Positions 51,955 through 60,493 of a stretch of DNA of 64,000 bases are shown in pieces. The notes under the pieces were generated by a model. It did no database searches. It saw only the letters and a list, made by a program, of their open reading frames with translations, and was not told the DNA's origin. Both the position numbers and the translations under genes were made by a program. The DNA lies in the NCBI RefSeq assembly GCF_014649835.1, contig NZ_BMTU01000004.1:248001-312000 (forward strand), read 5' to 3'. The number at the start of each line of letters is the position of its first letter. The stretch's first letter is position 1. This DNA is from Streptomyces pilosus. Lineage in GTDB: Bacteria; Actinomycetota; Actinomycetes; Streptomycetales; Streptomycetaceae.

Positions 51955-53394
51955 GTGGCGTCCACCCGCCGCCAGCCGGCCCGCAGTCGGGTGTGGCCCA
52001 AGGTCCGGCTGCTGCTGATCGTGGCCGTGATCGCCGCCGGCGCCACGGCGCTCTATCCGGTGTGGAAGAAGGCGAACCCGGATCCGCCGGACCTGCTGGT
52101 CCGCTACCGGACCGACACCCCGGCCACCGCCCCGGTCGCCAAGCCGTCGCTGGAGGTCTTCAACAAGACCGACAAGCCCCTGCCGTTGAGCGACGTCTCG
52201 CTCCGGTACTGGTTCACCGCCGACGAGGGCGCCTCGTACGCGTTCAACTGCGTCAACGTCACCTTCGGCTGCTCGAATCTCGCCGGGCGCGTGGTCGAGA
52301 TGGACAAGCCCACCGACACCGCGGACCGCTATCTGGAGATCCGGTTCACGGAGAAGGCCGGCACGCTGGCGCCGGGCGCCAACAGCAAGGGCATCGACCT
52401 CCAGCTGTTCCGCACCGACCACAAGGAACTGAAGCAGTCCGACGACCGCTCCTTCGACGCGCGGACGAAGAGCTACAAGGAGGCCGAGCAGGTCACCGCC
52501 TACAAGCGGGGCGTGCTCGCCTGGGGCGAGGAACCGGACGGCACGAAGCCGGACCCGGAGAAGAAGGACACGAAGGCGGCCACCGCGCCCGACCCGCTGC
52601 CGGCCCCGCCGGAGGGCGTCCTCTTCGACACCTTCGACTACCTCGGCGCCAAGGACCCGGCCCTGTTCAAGCACGGCTGGCTGGTCCGCACCAGCAAGGG
52701 CGGCCCCGGCATCGAGAACACCTGGTCGGCGGATGGCGTGACCTTCCCCGGCGACGAGGAGGCACTGGAGAGCGGGCAGGTGCTCCAGCTGCGTGCCAGC
52801 ACCGACGGCACCGAGGCGGGCACCAAGCAGGCGAGCCTCGGCACCGCGGCGAGCAAGTTCCGCGAGGGAACCTACGCCGCCCGCCTGCACTTCACCGACA
52901 AGCCGTCCTCCGGCGACGCGGGCGACCACGTCAACCAGACCTTCTACACCATCGGCGGCAAGGGCTCGACGTACAGCGAGCTGGACAACGAGTACCTGCC
53001 GAACGGCGGCTGGGGGCGGCCCGGTCCCAAGCTGGACACCGTGACGTGGTACGACCACGAGACGAACGACCGTCTCTACACCACCACCAACAAGAGCCTC
53101 GACGACTGGCACACGGTGATGATCCGCGTGAAGGACGGCGTGGTCGCCTACTGGCTCGACGGCAAGAAGCTCTTCGTCACCAGCGGGAAGTTCTACCCGC
53201 GCTCCGACATGTCGGTGAACTTCAACCACTGGTTCATCGACCTGCCCTTCAAGGGTGAGCGCGCCTGGGACATGAAGGTCGACTGGCTTTACTACAACGC
53301 GAACGACACCTTGTCGGCCGAGGAGGTCCAGGCCCAGGTCGAGGACTTCACCGGCAAGGGGATGAACTACTTCGACACGGTTCGGGAGTCCTAA
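51955..53394 (+). CDS. Membrane-anchored CBM3-like/GH16-like protein
   Basis: A 479-residue protein. It has a basic N-terminus and one TM/signal anchor (about 17-36). The CBM3-like domain (about 45-165) includes PSLEVFNKTDKPLPLSDVSL, RYWFTADEG, LAPGANSKGIDLQLFRTD and the closing DDRSF. After a charged linker, a concanavalin-like domain (about 220-460) contains YSELDNEYLPN, similar to the GH16 EIDIE catalytic motif but with Asn at one position. It probably binds and possibly cleaves a beta-glycan. GAGGAG lies 6 nt before the GTG start. The next gene begins immediately after its stop. Confidence 0.78.
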   Translation: MASTRRQPARSRVWPKVRLLLIVAVIAAGATALYPVWKKANPDPPDLLVRYRTDTPATAPVAKPSLEVFNKTDKPLPLSDVSLRYWFTADEGASYAFNCVNVTFGCSNLAGRVVEMDKPTDTADRYLEIRFTEKAGTLAPGANSKGIDLQLFRTDHKELKQSDDRSFDARTKSYKEAEQVTAYKRGVLAWGEEPDGTKPDPEKKDTKAATAPDPLPAPPEGVLFDTFDYLGAKDPALFKHGWLVRTSKGGPGIENTWSADGVTFPGDEEALESGQVLQLRASTDGTEAGTKQASLGTAASKFREGTYAARLHFTDKPSSGDAGDHVNQTFYTIGGKGSTYSELDNEYLPNGGWGRPGPKLDTVTWYDHETNDRLYTTTNKSLDDWHTVMIRVKDGVVAYWLDGKKLFVTSGKFYPRSDMSVNFNHWFIDLPFKGERAWDMKVDWLYYNANDTLSAEEVQAQVEDFTGKGMNYFDTVRES

Positions 53395-54876
53395 GTGGGC
53401 AAGAGGCGGTCCACCTCACACAGCCGCGCTGACGCGGGTGAGAAGCCGGTGGTGAGCCGGCGGTCGGCACTGTTGCTGGGCGGCGCGGGAGGCGTCGCCA
53501 TGGCGGGCGGGGGTGCCTGGCTGGGCAACGTCGTCGCACAGCCCGCGGCGGCCCCGGCGGCCGAGGGCGCCATCGGCGGCCTCTCCACGCCCCCGCCGTA
53601 CGCGCCGTCGGGCCGCCGGCCGAAGAACCGGCGGGCCACCTGGTCCCAGCAGTTCCAGGCGTCGCACGGCTGGAGCGCGGGCGGTGCGGGCACCCAGTCC
53701 GCCGAGGTGAACGACAAGGCGCAGTTCGTGCGCGGCACCCAGGCCGTGCGGGTGACCACCAACGGCAGCGGCAAGCAGTCCTACGTCCGCAGGTCCGGCA
53801 TGGACGCCATGGACCTCAGCGGCAAGATGATCCGGCTGGTGTTCCGCGTCGACGACGTGACGGACCTGGCCAAGATGGTGTTCTACCTGGGCAGCGGCGG
53901 GCTGAAGAACTACTTCTCCTGGACCTTCCACTCCCACTCCAAGACGGCCGCCAACTACGTGCAGTCCGGCGAGTGGGTGACGGTCCACCTCCAGTGGGCG
54001 GACGTCAAGAGCGCCGCCGGCACCTACACGGTCTCGGCCGACGGCAAGCCGTCCACCACGACGGACTTCACCGACATGTCGTTCGCCGTGTACGACAACG
54101 CGGCCGGGCCGGTGACGTACCGGCTGCAGGCGGTCGAGCTCATACCGGACACCTCCGAGGCCTTCCCCAAGGGCGTCGTCTCCATCACCTTCGACGACTC
54201 CCACAAGTCGATCCACGACCTGGCCCGCCCGATCATGGACTCCTTCGGCTTCCCCGGCACGTCGTACAACATCGCCGACGCCATCGGGACCGGGAACTTC
54301 ATGACGGTCGACCAGATGCGCTCGATGCAGAACTTCTCCGGCTGGGAGATGGGCGGACACGCCTACGCGAACGCCACGCACACCGCCAGCTACCCCAAGC
54401 TGACCGCGGAGCAGGCCGACGAGGACTTCCGCAAGCTGCGTGAGTGGCTGGTGTCCAACGGCTTCACCAGCGAGCACTTCGCCTATCCGCACGGGGCGTT
54501 CCAGAAGACGTCCGACGGTGTGCCCGTGGACCTGATCGCGAGCCGGCACTTCACCACGGCCCGGTCGATCATCTCCGAGACGATCGAGTCGTTCGCCCCG
54601 GCCAACCCGTACCGGCTGAAGTCGCTGACCGGCATCACCGACGGCACGGGCATCGGCGGCGCGCCCCTGGCCCGGCTGACGGGCGAGGGGGGACAGCTGG
54701 ACCGGTGCAGGGAGAGCGGTGACTGGCTGATCCTGTGCCTGCACAAGATCGTCGAGGGTGCACCGAAGACCAGCACGGAGATCGGCACGGCCGGCCTCAC
54801 CACGCTGATGCAGGAACTCGCGGACCGGGACATCCCGGTGGTGACCGTCGAAGAGGCGATGGCCTACTACCAGTAG
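53395..54876 (+). CDS. Tat-exported polysaccharide deacetylase with N-terminal beta-sandwich
   Basis: A 493-residue secreted enzyme. It has a Tat signal (VSRRSALLLGGAGGVAMAG, Arg22-Arg23) and a predicted carbohydrate-binding-like beta domain (about 80-255; GTQAVRVTTNGSGKQSYVRR). The NodB domain (about 258-490) has VSITFDDSHKS (Asp-Asp), GGHAYANATHT (His pair) and FAYPHGAF. The GTG start directly abuts the previous stop, so it is cotranslated with the CBM3/GH16-like gene. Likely deacetylates the polymer predicted from the convergent synthase gene. Confidence 0.86.
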   Translation: MGKRRSTSHSRADAGEKPVVSRRSALLLGGAGGVAMAGGGAWLGNVVAQPAAAPAAEGAIGGLSTPPPYAPSGRRPKNRRATWSQQFQASHGWSAGGAGTQSAEVNDKAQFVRGTQAVRVTTNGSGKQSYVRRSGMDAMDLSGKMIRLVFRVDDVTDLAKMVFYLGSGGLKNYFSWTFHSHSKTAANYVQSGEWVTVHLQWADVKSAAGTYTVSADGKPSTTTDFTDMSFAVYDNAAGPVTYRLQAVELIPDTSEAFPKGVVSITFDDSHKSIHDLARPIMDSFGFPGTSYNIADAIGTGNFMTVDQMRSMQNFSGWEMGGHAYANATHTASYPKLTAEQADEDFRKLREWLVSNGFTSEHFAYPHGAFQKTSDGVPVDLIASRHFTTARSIISETIESFAPANPYRLKSLTGITDGTGIGGAPLARLTGEGGQLDRCRESGDWLILCLHKIVEGAPKTSTEIGTAGLTTLMQELADRDIPVVTVEEAMAYYQ

Positions 54877-54892
54877 GCCCCGGAACGGGAAA

Positions 54893-54926
54893 AGGAGGGG
54901 GCGGCCCGTGCGGGCCGCCCCCTCCT
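54893..54926. terminator. Bidirectional terminator hairpin
   Basis: Perfect 16-bp arms (54893-54908 and 54911-54926) with a TG loop, between the deacetylase and the convergent synthase gene. Confidence 0.85.
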
Positions 54927-54955
54927 CTCCTGTCCGCGCCGTCCTGCGCGCCGCT

Positions 54956-56782
54956 CTACCAGCCGTCGCCCCTGCCGTTCTGCTGCGGGGGCCAGTCGGT
55001 GTCCTGGTAGTGGCCCTGGCGGCCGTCACGGCCGGGACCGGGCTGCTGGGGCGGGTACTGCTGCTGCGGGTACGGCTGCTGCTGGTACGGCTGCTGCCGG
55101 CCGCCGTACGGGTCGCCCTGGCCGCCCTGCCACTGCTGGGGGGCACCGCCCTGCCACTGCTGCTGCCCGCCGTGGCCGGCCTGCGCCGGTTCGGGCTCGG
55201 GCGTGCCCCAGCTGACGGGCTGCTGGGGCACGTTCTGGTGGTGCTCCTCGTCGTAACCGGGCAGCGGCTGCGGCTGGCTGGGCACGTAGGCCGCGCGCGG
55301 CCTGGTGCGCAGGGCCACGCCCTCCAGACGCATCAGCTGGAGCGTCTCGGTGACCTTCTTGTCGGAGTAGGGGTCCTCCTCCTCCCAGATCTCCGTCATG
55401 TCGGCCTCGTGGTCGCCGCCCACGGACACCTCGACACCGGCCTGGCGGGTGCCCCAGCTGCCCTTGTGCAGGGTGAGCAGGGCGTAGAAGCGCAGCGGCG
55501 TCAGCAGGAACAGCTGGATCAGGCCGTACAGGGGGGCCAGCAGGAACATGCCGAAGCGCCTGATGAAGCCCATGCCGCGGCGCGGGAAGTCGAGGTAGCG
55601 GACGTTGCGCAGGTAGCCCATGAGGACCATGAACAGCGCGTAGTCGCCGATGTGGTCGACGAACCGGGCCGGCTGCATGATCGGCAGGATGACCATCGAG
55701 TAGAACATGGCCGTGCCGAAGACCAGCCACAGGCCGAGCTCCATGCAGGTGAGCCAGAACGCCGGCCGGTACTTCTTCTGGTGCCGGAAGGCCCACAGGG
55801 ACTCGCGGAAGAAGGACTTGTTCCAGCGGACCTGCTGGCGCAGGAAGTGCGGCAGCTTCTCGGGGACGGCGGTGTAGCCGACGGCGGTCTCCTGGAAGAC
55901 CACCTGGCCTTCCATCAGGCAGTAGTTGGTCATGCGGCGGTCGTCGCCGAAGACGGCCGGCTTGCCCAGGAACTGCTGGTTGAGGAAGTCCGGCAGGTAC
56001 TTGCGCACCAGGGTGCCGCGGTACGCCGAGAGGGCGCCGCAGCAGCAGAGCACGGACTTCAGCCGCGAGTAGGCGGCCCGCTCGAAGAGGAAGGAGTTGC
56101 CGTAGCGCAGGTCCTGCAGGCGCGTGAAGATGTTGCTGTCGTGGTTGAGGGCGAGCACCATGCCGGTGGAGGCCATGATCTTCTCGTCGGCCAGCGGCAG
56201 CAGCAGCTCGCGCACGGTGTCCCGGGAGAGCACGGTGTCGGAGTCGACGCACAGGAAGATGTCGGAGTACGGCGCCGCCTCGAAGCCCAGCGCGAGGGCC
56301 TCGCGCTTGCCCTTGTTCTCGGGCTGGACGCTGACGGTGTACTTGACGCCCAGGGCCTCGAACTCGGGCCGCATCCTCTTCGCCGTGCGGATGCCGCCGG
56401 GGTCGGCGCTGCAGTCGTCGATGATGTGGATCTCGTTGGGGAGCCGGCTCTGGGCGAGCAGGGAGCGCATGCCCTGCTCGAACATGACCGGGTCCTCGTT
56501 GTAGATCGGGATGACCGCGGTGACCCAGCAGTCCTCCAGGTACTCCAGTTCCTCACGGCCCGCCTTGGCCGGCCGGTAGAACAGGGCGCCGAACATCTTC
56601 AGGGCCAGCAGGCCCATCGCGCCGATGGAGTACAGGTGCAGCGAGTCCGAGTCGAGCCGGGTCGCGATGACCGCGGCGATCGCGAGGAAGAAGAAGTACG
56701 AGACCTTCAGGTGCCGGCGTTTGCGGTGCCCCCGGCCGTCGGAGTCGACGGCCCCCGGTATGTACGTGTCCTCGGTCGTCAC
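54956..56782 (-). CDS. Hyaluronan-synthase-like processive glycosyltransferase (GT2)
   Basis: A 608-residue membrane synthase. Two TM helices (about 27-42, 50-70) precede the GT2 domain, with Asp-rich motifs VDSDTVLS (Asp180/182), CCCGALSAYRG (247-256) and GDDRRMTNY (279-287). LRQQVRWNKSFFRESL (314-329) is the Q(Q/R)xRW product-binding motif in a form very close to streptococcal HasA. Four more TM helices follow (about 342-435), then a cytoplasmic tail of about 170 residues, rich in Gln/Pro/Gly from about 515. GTG 56782 overlaps the dehydrogenase stop. Confidence 0.88.
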   Translation of the reverse strand: MTTEDTYIPGAVDSDGRGHRKRRHLKVSYFFFLAIAAVIATRLDSDSLHLYSIGAMGLLALKMFGALFYRPAKAGREELEYLEDCWVTAVIPIYNEDPVMFEQGMRSLLAQSRLPNEIHIIDDCSADPGGIRTAKRMRPEFEALGVKYTVSVQPENKGKREALALGFEAAPYSDIFLCVDSDTVLSRDTVRELLLPLADEKIMASTGMVLALNHDSNIFTRLQDLRYGNSFLFERAAYSRLKSVLCCCGALSAYRGTLVRKYLPDFLNQQFLGKPAVFGDDRRMTNYCLMEGQVVFQETAVGYTAVPEKLPHFLRQQVRWNKSFFRESLWAFRHQKKYRPAFWLTCMELGLWLVFGTAMFYSMVILPIMQPARFVDHIGDYALFMVLMGYLRNVRYLDFPRRGMGFIRRFGMFLLAPLYGLIQLFLLTPLRFYALLTLHKGSWGTRQAGVEVSVGGDHEADMTEIWEEEDPYSDKKVTETLQLMRLEGVALRTRPRAAYVPSQPQPLPGYDEEHHQNVPQQPVSWGTPEPEPAQAGHGGQQQWQGGAPQQWQGGQGDPYGGRQQPYQQQPYPQQQYPPQQPGPGRDGRQGHYQDTDWPPQQNGRGDGW

Positions 56783-58050
56783 AGCTTGACCACCCGGGGG
56801 TGATCGGCGGACTTGCCCCGGGTGTCGAACAGCTTGCGGGCGCGGTCGGCCAGCTGGTCGAGGTCTATCTCCCGGTGCGGCTGGAGCAGGATGGTGAGGT
56901 CCGCGGCCTCGGCGCCGGCCAGGTAGTCGTCGGCACGCTCGACGGGAACGCCGTCGACGGCCCAGTCGTCGACCTTGGGGTCGAAGTAGACGAGTTCCGC
57001 GCCGCGGGCGAGCAGGTTCTCGGCGACCGCCTGGGCCGGGCTCTCCCGCTGGTCGGAGATGTCCGGCTTGTAGGTGACGCCGAGCAGCAGCACGCGGGAG
57101 CCGCGGACGGCCTTGCCCTCGTCGTTGAGCAGATCGGCGGCCCGGTTGACCACGTGCACGGGCATGCGCTGGTTGATCTCCTGCGCCAGCTCCACGAACC
57201 GGAACGGTATGCCCAGCGAACGCACCTTGTAGGAGAGGTAGTTGGGGTCGATCGGGATGCAGTGCCCGCCGACGCCGGGGCCGGGGTAGAAGGGCGCGAA
57301 GCCGAACGGCTTGGTGGAGGCGCAGCTGATCGCGTCCCACAGGTCGACGCCGATCTCGCGGCAGAACATCGACATCTCGTTGACGAGGGCGATGTTGACG
57401 TGCCGGTACGTGTTCTCCAGCAGCTTGGCCATCTCGGCCTCGCGGGTGCCCTTGGCCTCGACCACGCGGGACACGAAGCGCTCGTAGAGGGCGCGGGCGG
57501 CCTTGGTGCAGTCGGCGGTGACGCCGCCGACGACCTTGGGGGTGTTCTCCAGGCCGTAGGACGGGTTGCCCGGGTCGATCCGCTCGGGCGAGAAGGCCAG
57601 GTGGAAGTCCTTGCCGACGGTCAGACCGCCGGCCTCCAGCCGGGGGCGCACGATCTCGTCGGTGGTGCCGGGGTACGTCGTGGACTCCAGCACCACGAGG
57701 GTGCCGGGCCGCAGGTGCGTGGCGATGTCCTCCACCGCGGCGTGCACGGCGCCCAGGTCGGGGGCGCCGTACTCGGTGAGCGGGGTCGGCACGCAGATGA
57801 CGACGGCGGCGGCGTCGGCGATGACCTCGGCGCGGTCGGAGGCGGTGAAGCCCTGGCCGAGCATCGCGCCGACCTCGGCGTCGGAGATGTCGTCGACGTG
57901 CGAACGGCCGTTGTTCAGCCCTTCGACGACGGCACCGCTGCGGTCGAGACCCACCACCCTCAATCCGGCGGCAGAGGCGGAGCGGGCCAGTGGCAGCCCC
58001 ACGTATCCGAGTCCGACAACGACAAGATCCGTCGTGGAGGATCTGCTCAC
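56779..58050 (-). CDS. UDP-sugar 6-dehydrogenase, UDP-N-acetylhexosamine type
   Basis: A 423-residue NAD enzyme oxidising a nucleotide sugar to its uronic acid. It has the Rossmann motif VVVGLGYVGLP (10-20), ICVPTPL, LESTTYPGTTDE, and catalytic Cys264 in PGPGVGGHCIPIDP. KPFGFAPFYPGPGVGGHCIP matches WecC/WbpA-type (UDP-GlcNAc or UDP-ManNAc) better than UDP-glucose dehydrogenases (PGxGFGGxCFPKD). GTG 58050 chosen; TTG 58065 would add five residues. Coupled to the synthase, it should supply its acidic donor. Confidence 0.9.
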   Translation of the reverse strand: MSRSSTTDLVVVGLGYVGLPLARSASAAGLRVVGLDRSGAVVEGLNNGRSHVDDISDAEVGAMLGQGFTASDRAEVIADAAAVVICVPTPLTEYGAPDLGAVHAAVEDIATHLRPGTLVVLESTTYPGTTDEIVRPRLEAGGLTVGKDFHLAFSPERIDPGNPSYGLENTPKVVGGVTADCTKAARALYERFVSRVVEAKGTREAEMAKLLENTYRHVNIALVNEMSMFCREIGVDLWDAISCASTKPFGFAPFYPGPGVGGHCIPIDPNYLSYKVRSLGIPFRFVELAQEINQRMPVHVVNRAADLLNDEGKAVRGSRVLLLGVTYKPDISDQRESPAQAVAENLLARGAELVYFDPKVDDWAVDGVPVERADDYLAGAEAADLTILLQPHREIDLDQLADRARKLFDTRGKSADHPRVVKL

Positions 58051-58125
58051 GACACCATTCCCCAACCCCGTTGCACGGCCCCGGGCAGGCCGGACGCGGG
58101 CAGCACAAGCCGCCCGAGTAAATCG

Positions 58126-58190
58126 AACAAGTGCGAGGAGGCTAACAGAACCTTCACCTTTTCACCCTGCTCACAACAAGTGCGGCTTGT
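58126..58190. promoter_or_regulatory. Repeats in the synthase/LCP divergent promoter region
   Basis: AACAAGTGCG occurs at 58126-58135 and 58175-58184. The second copy forms a dyad ACAAG-N5-CTTGT (58176-58190), and an inverse copy ACAAGCCGC is at 58105-58113. Candidate sites for one regulator controlling both directions. Confidence 0.4.
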
Positions 58191-58304
58191 CACGCGCACC
58201 TCGCTACAACCCTTGGCGCGGCTTGCGTGTCTCCCGTCACCACAACGGAGTTCGCCCGTGTGGGAACCCCGGGCGACCAGCCGATTCACGCGAACCGGAG
58301 CGAC

Positions 58305-59393
58305 ATGAGTCACACCAGCACCCCGGCGGACGGCCCCCGTCCCGGCAGTCGCCGGCGGGCCCGCACCCGCACCCGTGGCAGCAAGTTCCGCCGCGTCGTC
58401 CTGCCGGTGCTGCTCGTGCTCGTCCTCGCGGCCGGCGGGAGCGTCTGGTGGGTCTACCAGGGGCTGGACGACAATCTCAAGGACGGGGCGGTCGACCTGG
58501 AGCAGGCGCTCGGCGACGAGAAGAACCGCCCGCGGCGCGAGGCCGTCGCCGGTGACGCGCTGAACCTGCTGCTGCTCGGCTCGGACTCCCGGGCGGGCGC
58601 GAACGGCGCGCTCGACGGCGGACGGCCCGGCGGGGCGCGCTCCGACACCGCGCTGCTGGTGCACATAGCCAAGGGGCGCACCGAGGCCGTGGCGGTGAGC
58701 ATCCCGCGCGACACCCTGGTCACCCGGCCCGAGTGCACGGCCCCCGACGGCACGGTGCTGCCGTCCGCCCGGCGCGTGATGTTCAATTCCGTCTACGCGC
58801 AGGCGGGTTCGGCGTGCACCGTAAAAACGGTGGAACAGATGAGTGACGTACGGGTGGACCATCTCGTGGAGGTGGACTTCGCCGGGTTCAAGGGCATCGT
58901 GGACGCGATCGGCGGAGTGACCGTACGACTGGACGAGCCGATCACCTCGGGGCTGCGGCTGGACGCCGGGGAGCACCGGCTGGACGGCGACGAGGCGCTG
59001 AAGTTCGTGCGTACCCGGCACGGTTACGGCGACGGCAGTGACCTGGGGCGGATCGAGCTCCAGCAGAAGTTCCTGGGCGCGCTGCTCGCCGAGGTCAAAC
59101 GGCAGGACCTGCTGGGGAGTCCGGCGAAGCTGTACCGGATCGCCGACCGGCTGACCGAGTCGCTGACCACCGACTCCGAACTGGCCTCGCTGACCGCGCT
59201 GGCGGAGTTCGGGCGGAGCCTGGAGGGCATCGACCCCGCGGCGATGGACACGGTCATGCTGCCGGTGGCCTACGACAAGGCGGACCCGAACCGGGTGGTG
59301 GCGGTGGAGCCGGCTGCGTCCCGGCTGTGGGAGGCGATCCGGACGGACGCCGAGATCCCGGCGTCGGTCCGCGACTCCCCCGCCCGCGGCTGA
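58305..59393 (+). CDS. LytR-CpsA-Psr (LCP) family glycopolymer ligase
   Basis: A 362-residue protein with an Arg-rich cytoplasmic start, one TM helix (about 31-50) and an extracytoplasmic LCP domain. Motifs are LNLLLLGSDSRA, ARSDTALLVHI, VSIPRDTLV, FNSVYAQAG, FAGFKGIVDAIGGV and the Arg-containing FVRTRHGYGDGSDLGRIELQQ. LCP enzymes transfer lipid-linked glycopolymers to the wall. GGAG lies 4 nt before ATG 58305. It is divergent from the polysaccharide synthase operon, suggesting a part in attaching or terminating that polymer. Confidence 0.9.
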   Translation: MSHTSTPADGPRPGSRRRARTRTRGSKFRRVVLPVLLVLVLAAGGSVWWVYQGLDDNLKDGAVDLEQALGDEKNRPRREAVAGDALNLLLLGSDSRAGANGALDGGRPGGARSDTALLVHIAKGRTEAVAVSIPRDTLVTRPECTAPDGTVLPSARRVMFNSVYAQAGSACTVKTVEQMSDVRVDHLVEVDFAGFKGIVDAIGGVTVRLDEPITSGLRLDAGEHRLDGDEALKFVRTRHGYGDGSDLGRIELQQKFLGALLAEVKRQDLLGSPAKLYRIADRLTESLTTDSELASLTALAEFGRSLEGIDPAAMDTVMLPVAYDKADPNRVVAVEPAASRLWEAIRTDAEIPASVRDSPARG

Positions 59394-59406
59394 GGTCCCG
59401 GGTGGC

Positions 59407-60423
59407 TCAGACCTCCTGCCACGCCCTGAGGGCGAGGCCCGGCTCGTCCTTGCGGCGGGTGAGCAGCAGGGTGCCGGTGGCCGGGTCGAGGGAGGCCGCG
59501 ACGACCTCGCCGTACTCGTCGAGGGCGACGGACACGACGGCGCCCGCGGCCAGTCGGGGACCGGACTCGGTCCACCAGGCCCCCGCGGGCTCCTGCTCGG
59601 TGGGGTAGGCGGCGAAGGCGACACGTCCGCTCGCCGAGGGCTGGGCGAGCACGGTGCAGTCGTGTCCCTCGATGACGCAGCGCACCGCGGACACCGGTCC
59701 GGGGCCGGCCGCGGCGAGGAGCCGCACCGGATCGCTGCCGGGACGCCAGGCGCACAACTGCCCTTCCTGGTCGGTGAAGAAGAGCGTGGTGTGCTCGGCG
59801 GAGGTGGCCAGGGCGCGCAGGGTGCCGGACCGTGCCCGTACGTCGGTGCCCTCCGCCCGGCCGGGCGGCTTGCCGGGCTCCTCCTGACGCCAGCACAGGA
59901 TGCCGTCCGGGCCGGCCGCGTACAGCTCGACACGGCCCGACCGGCCGGTGACGGCGGCGAGTTGCCCGACGTCCTCGCCGCCGAGGTGCTCCCACGGCGT
60001 CCAGCCGCCCTTCTCCTTCTGCGCGACCGTGCCGACCCCGCCGCCGCCGTCGCGGACGAAGACGTGGGCGCGGCCCTCCGCGTCGACGGCGACGGCGGGC
60101 GTGCCGGTGCGGTCGCCCTTCTTGTCGGGGTGGCCGATCGGGTTCCAGTCCAGCGGGGCGAGCCGGGGGCGGAAGTGGGTGGAGTGCACCAGGCCGGACT
60201 CGCCCTTCACCGTGGGCCGCCAGGCGACCAGGTGGGCGTAGCCGTCGGCGCCCTGGCCGACGGCGGGTCCCGGGTGCAGCCGCTGGTCGCCGCCGATCCT
60301 GCGAGGTGCCTCCCAGGGGCCGCCGGGGGCGAGTTCCGCGCGGCACAGGACGGCGTCGTCCGACGGCAGGTAGACGGTCAGGCGGCCGTCGCGGCCGCGG
60401 AGGAGCCAGTCGCCGTTCACCAC
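59407..60423 (-). CDS. Putative beta-propeller (PLL-like lectin fold) protein
   Basis: A 338-residue protein without signal peptide. Repeating blocks of about 45 residues with GxxHxxxW or xxWxxWExLGG themes (YAHLVAWRP, AHVFVRDGGGGV, WTPWEHLGG, LTLFFTDQEGQLCAW-like) suggest a six- or seven-bladed propeller, as in PLL/fucolectin-like proteins. No catalytic residues recognised. Start GTG 60423 or 60420. Convergent with the LCP gene, 13 nt away. Role unknown; sugar binding is only suggested by fold. Confidence 0.65.
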   Translation of the reverse strand: MVNGDWLLRGRDGRLTVYLPSDDAVLCRAELAPGGPWEAPRRIGGDQRLHPGPAVGQGADGYAHLVAWRPTVKGESGLVHSTHFRPRLAPLDWNPIGHPDKKGDRTGTPAVAVDAEGRAHVFVRDGGGGVGTVAQKEKGGWTPWEHLGGEDVGQLAAVTGRSGRVELYAAGPDGILCWRQEEPGKPPGRAEGTDVRARSGTLRALATSAEHTTLFFTDQEGQLCAWRPGSDPVRLLAAAGPGPVSAVRCVIEGHDCTVLAQPSASGRVAFAAYPTEQEPAGAWWTESGPRLAAGAVVSVALDEYGEVVAASLDPATGTLLLTRRKDEPGLALRAWQEV

Positions 60424-60487
60424 TTCACCTTATGCACTGCGGTTTCGCACGCGCGGGCGGGGCGGCCCCGCCGGTGGTCCCGCGTGG

Positions 60488-60493
60488 GACGCT
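60488..60493 (+). promoter_or_regulatory. Putative -10 hexamer, leaderless NYN-domain gene
   Basis: GACGCT, 6 nt before ATG 60500; weak TAnnnT match but same spacing as other leaderless genes here. Confidence 0.35.

Noticed and set aside
54956..58050. Plain hyaluronan (hasAB) operon
   Set aside because: The synthase fits HasA, but the dehydrogenase motif fits UDP-N-acetylhexosamine enzymes, so calling the product hyaluronan is not justified from sequence.
54956..58108. A single 1050-codon frame suggesting a dehydrogenase-synthase fusion
   Set aside because: The N-terminal part of this frame is out of frame with the dehydrogenase. The real arrangement is two genes with a GTGA overlap at 56779-56782.
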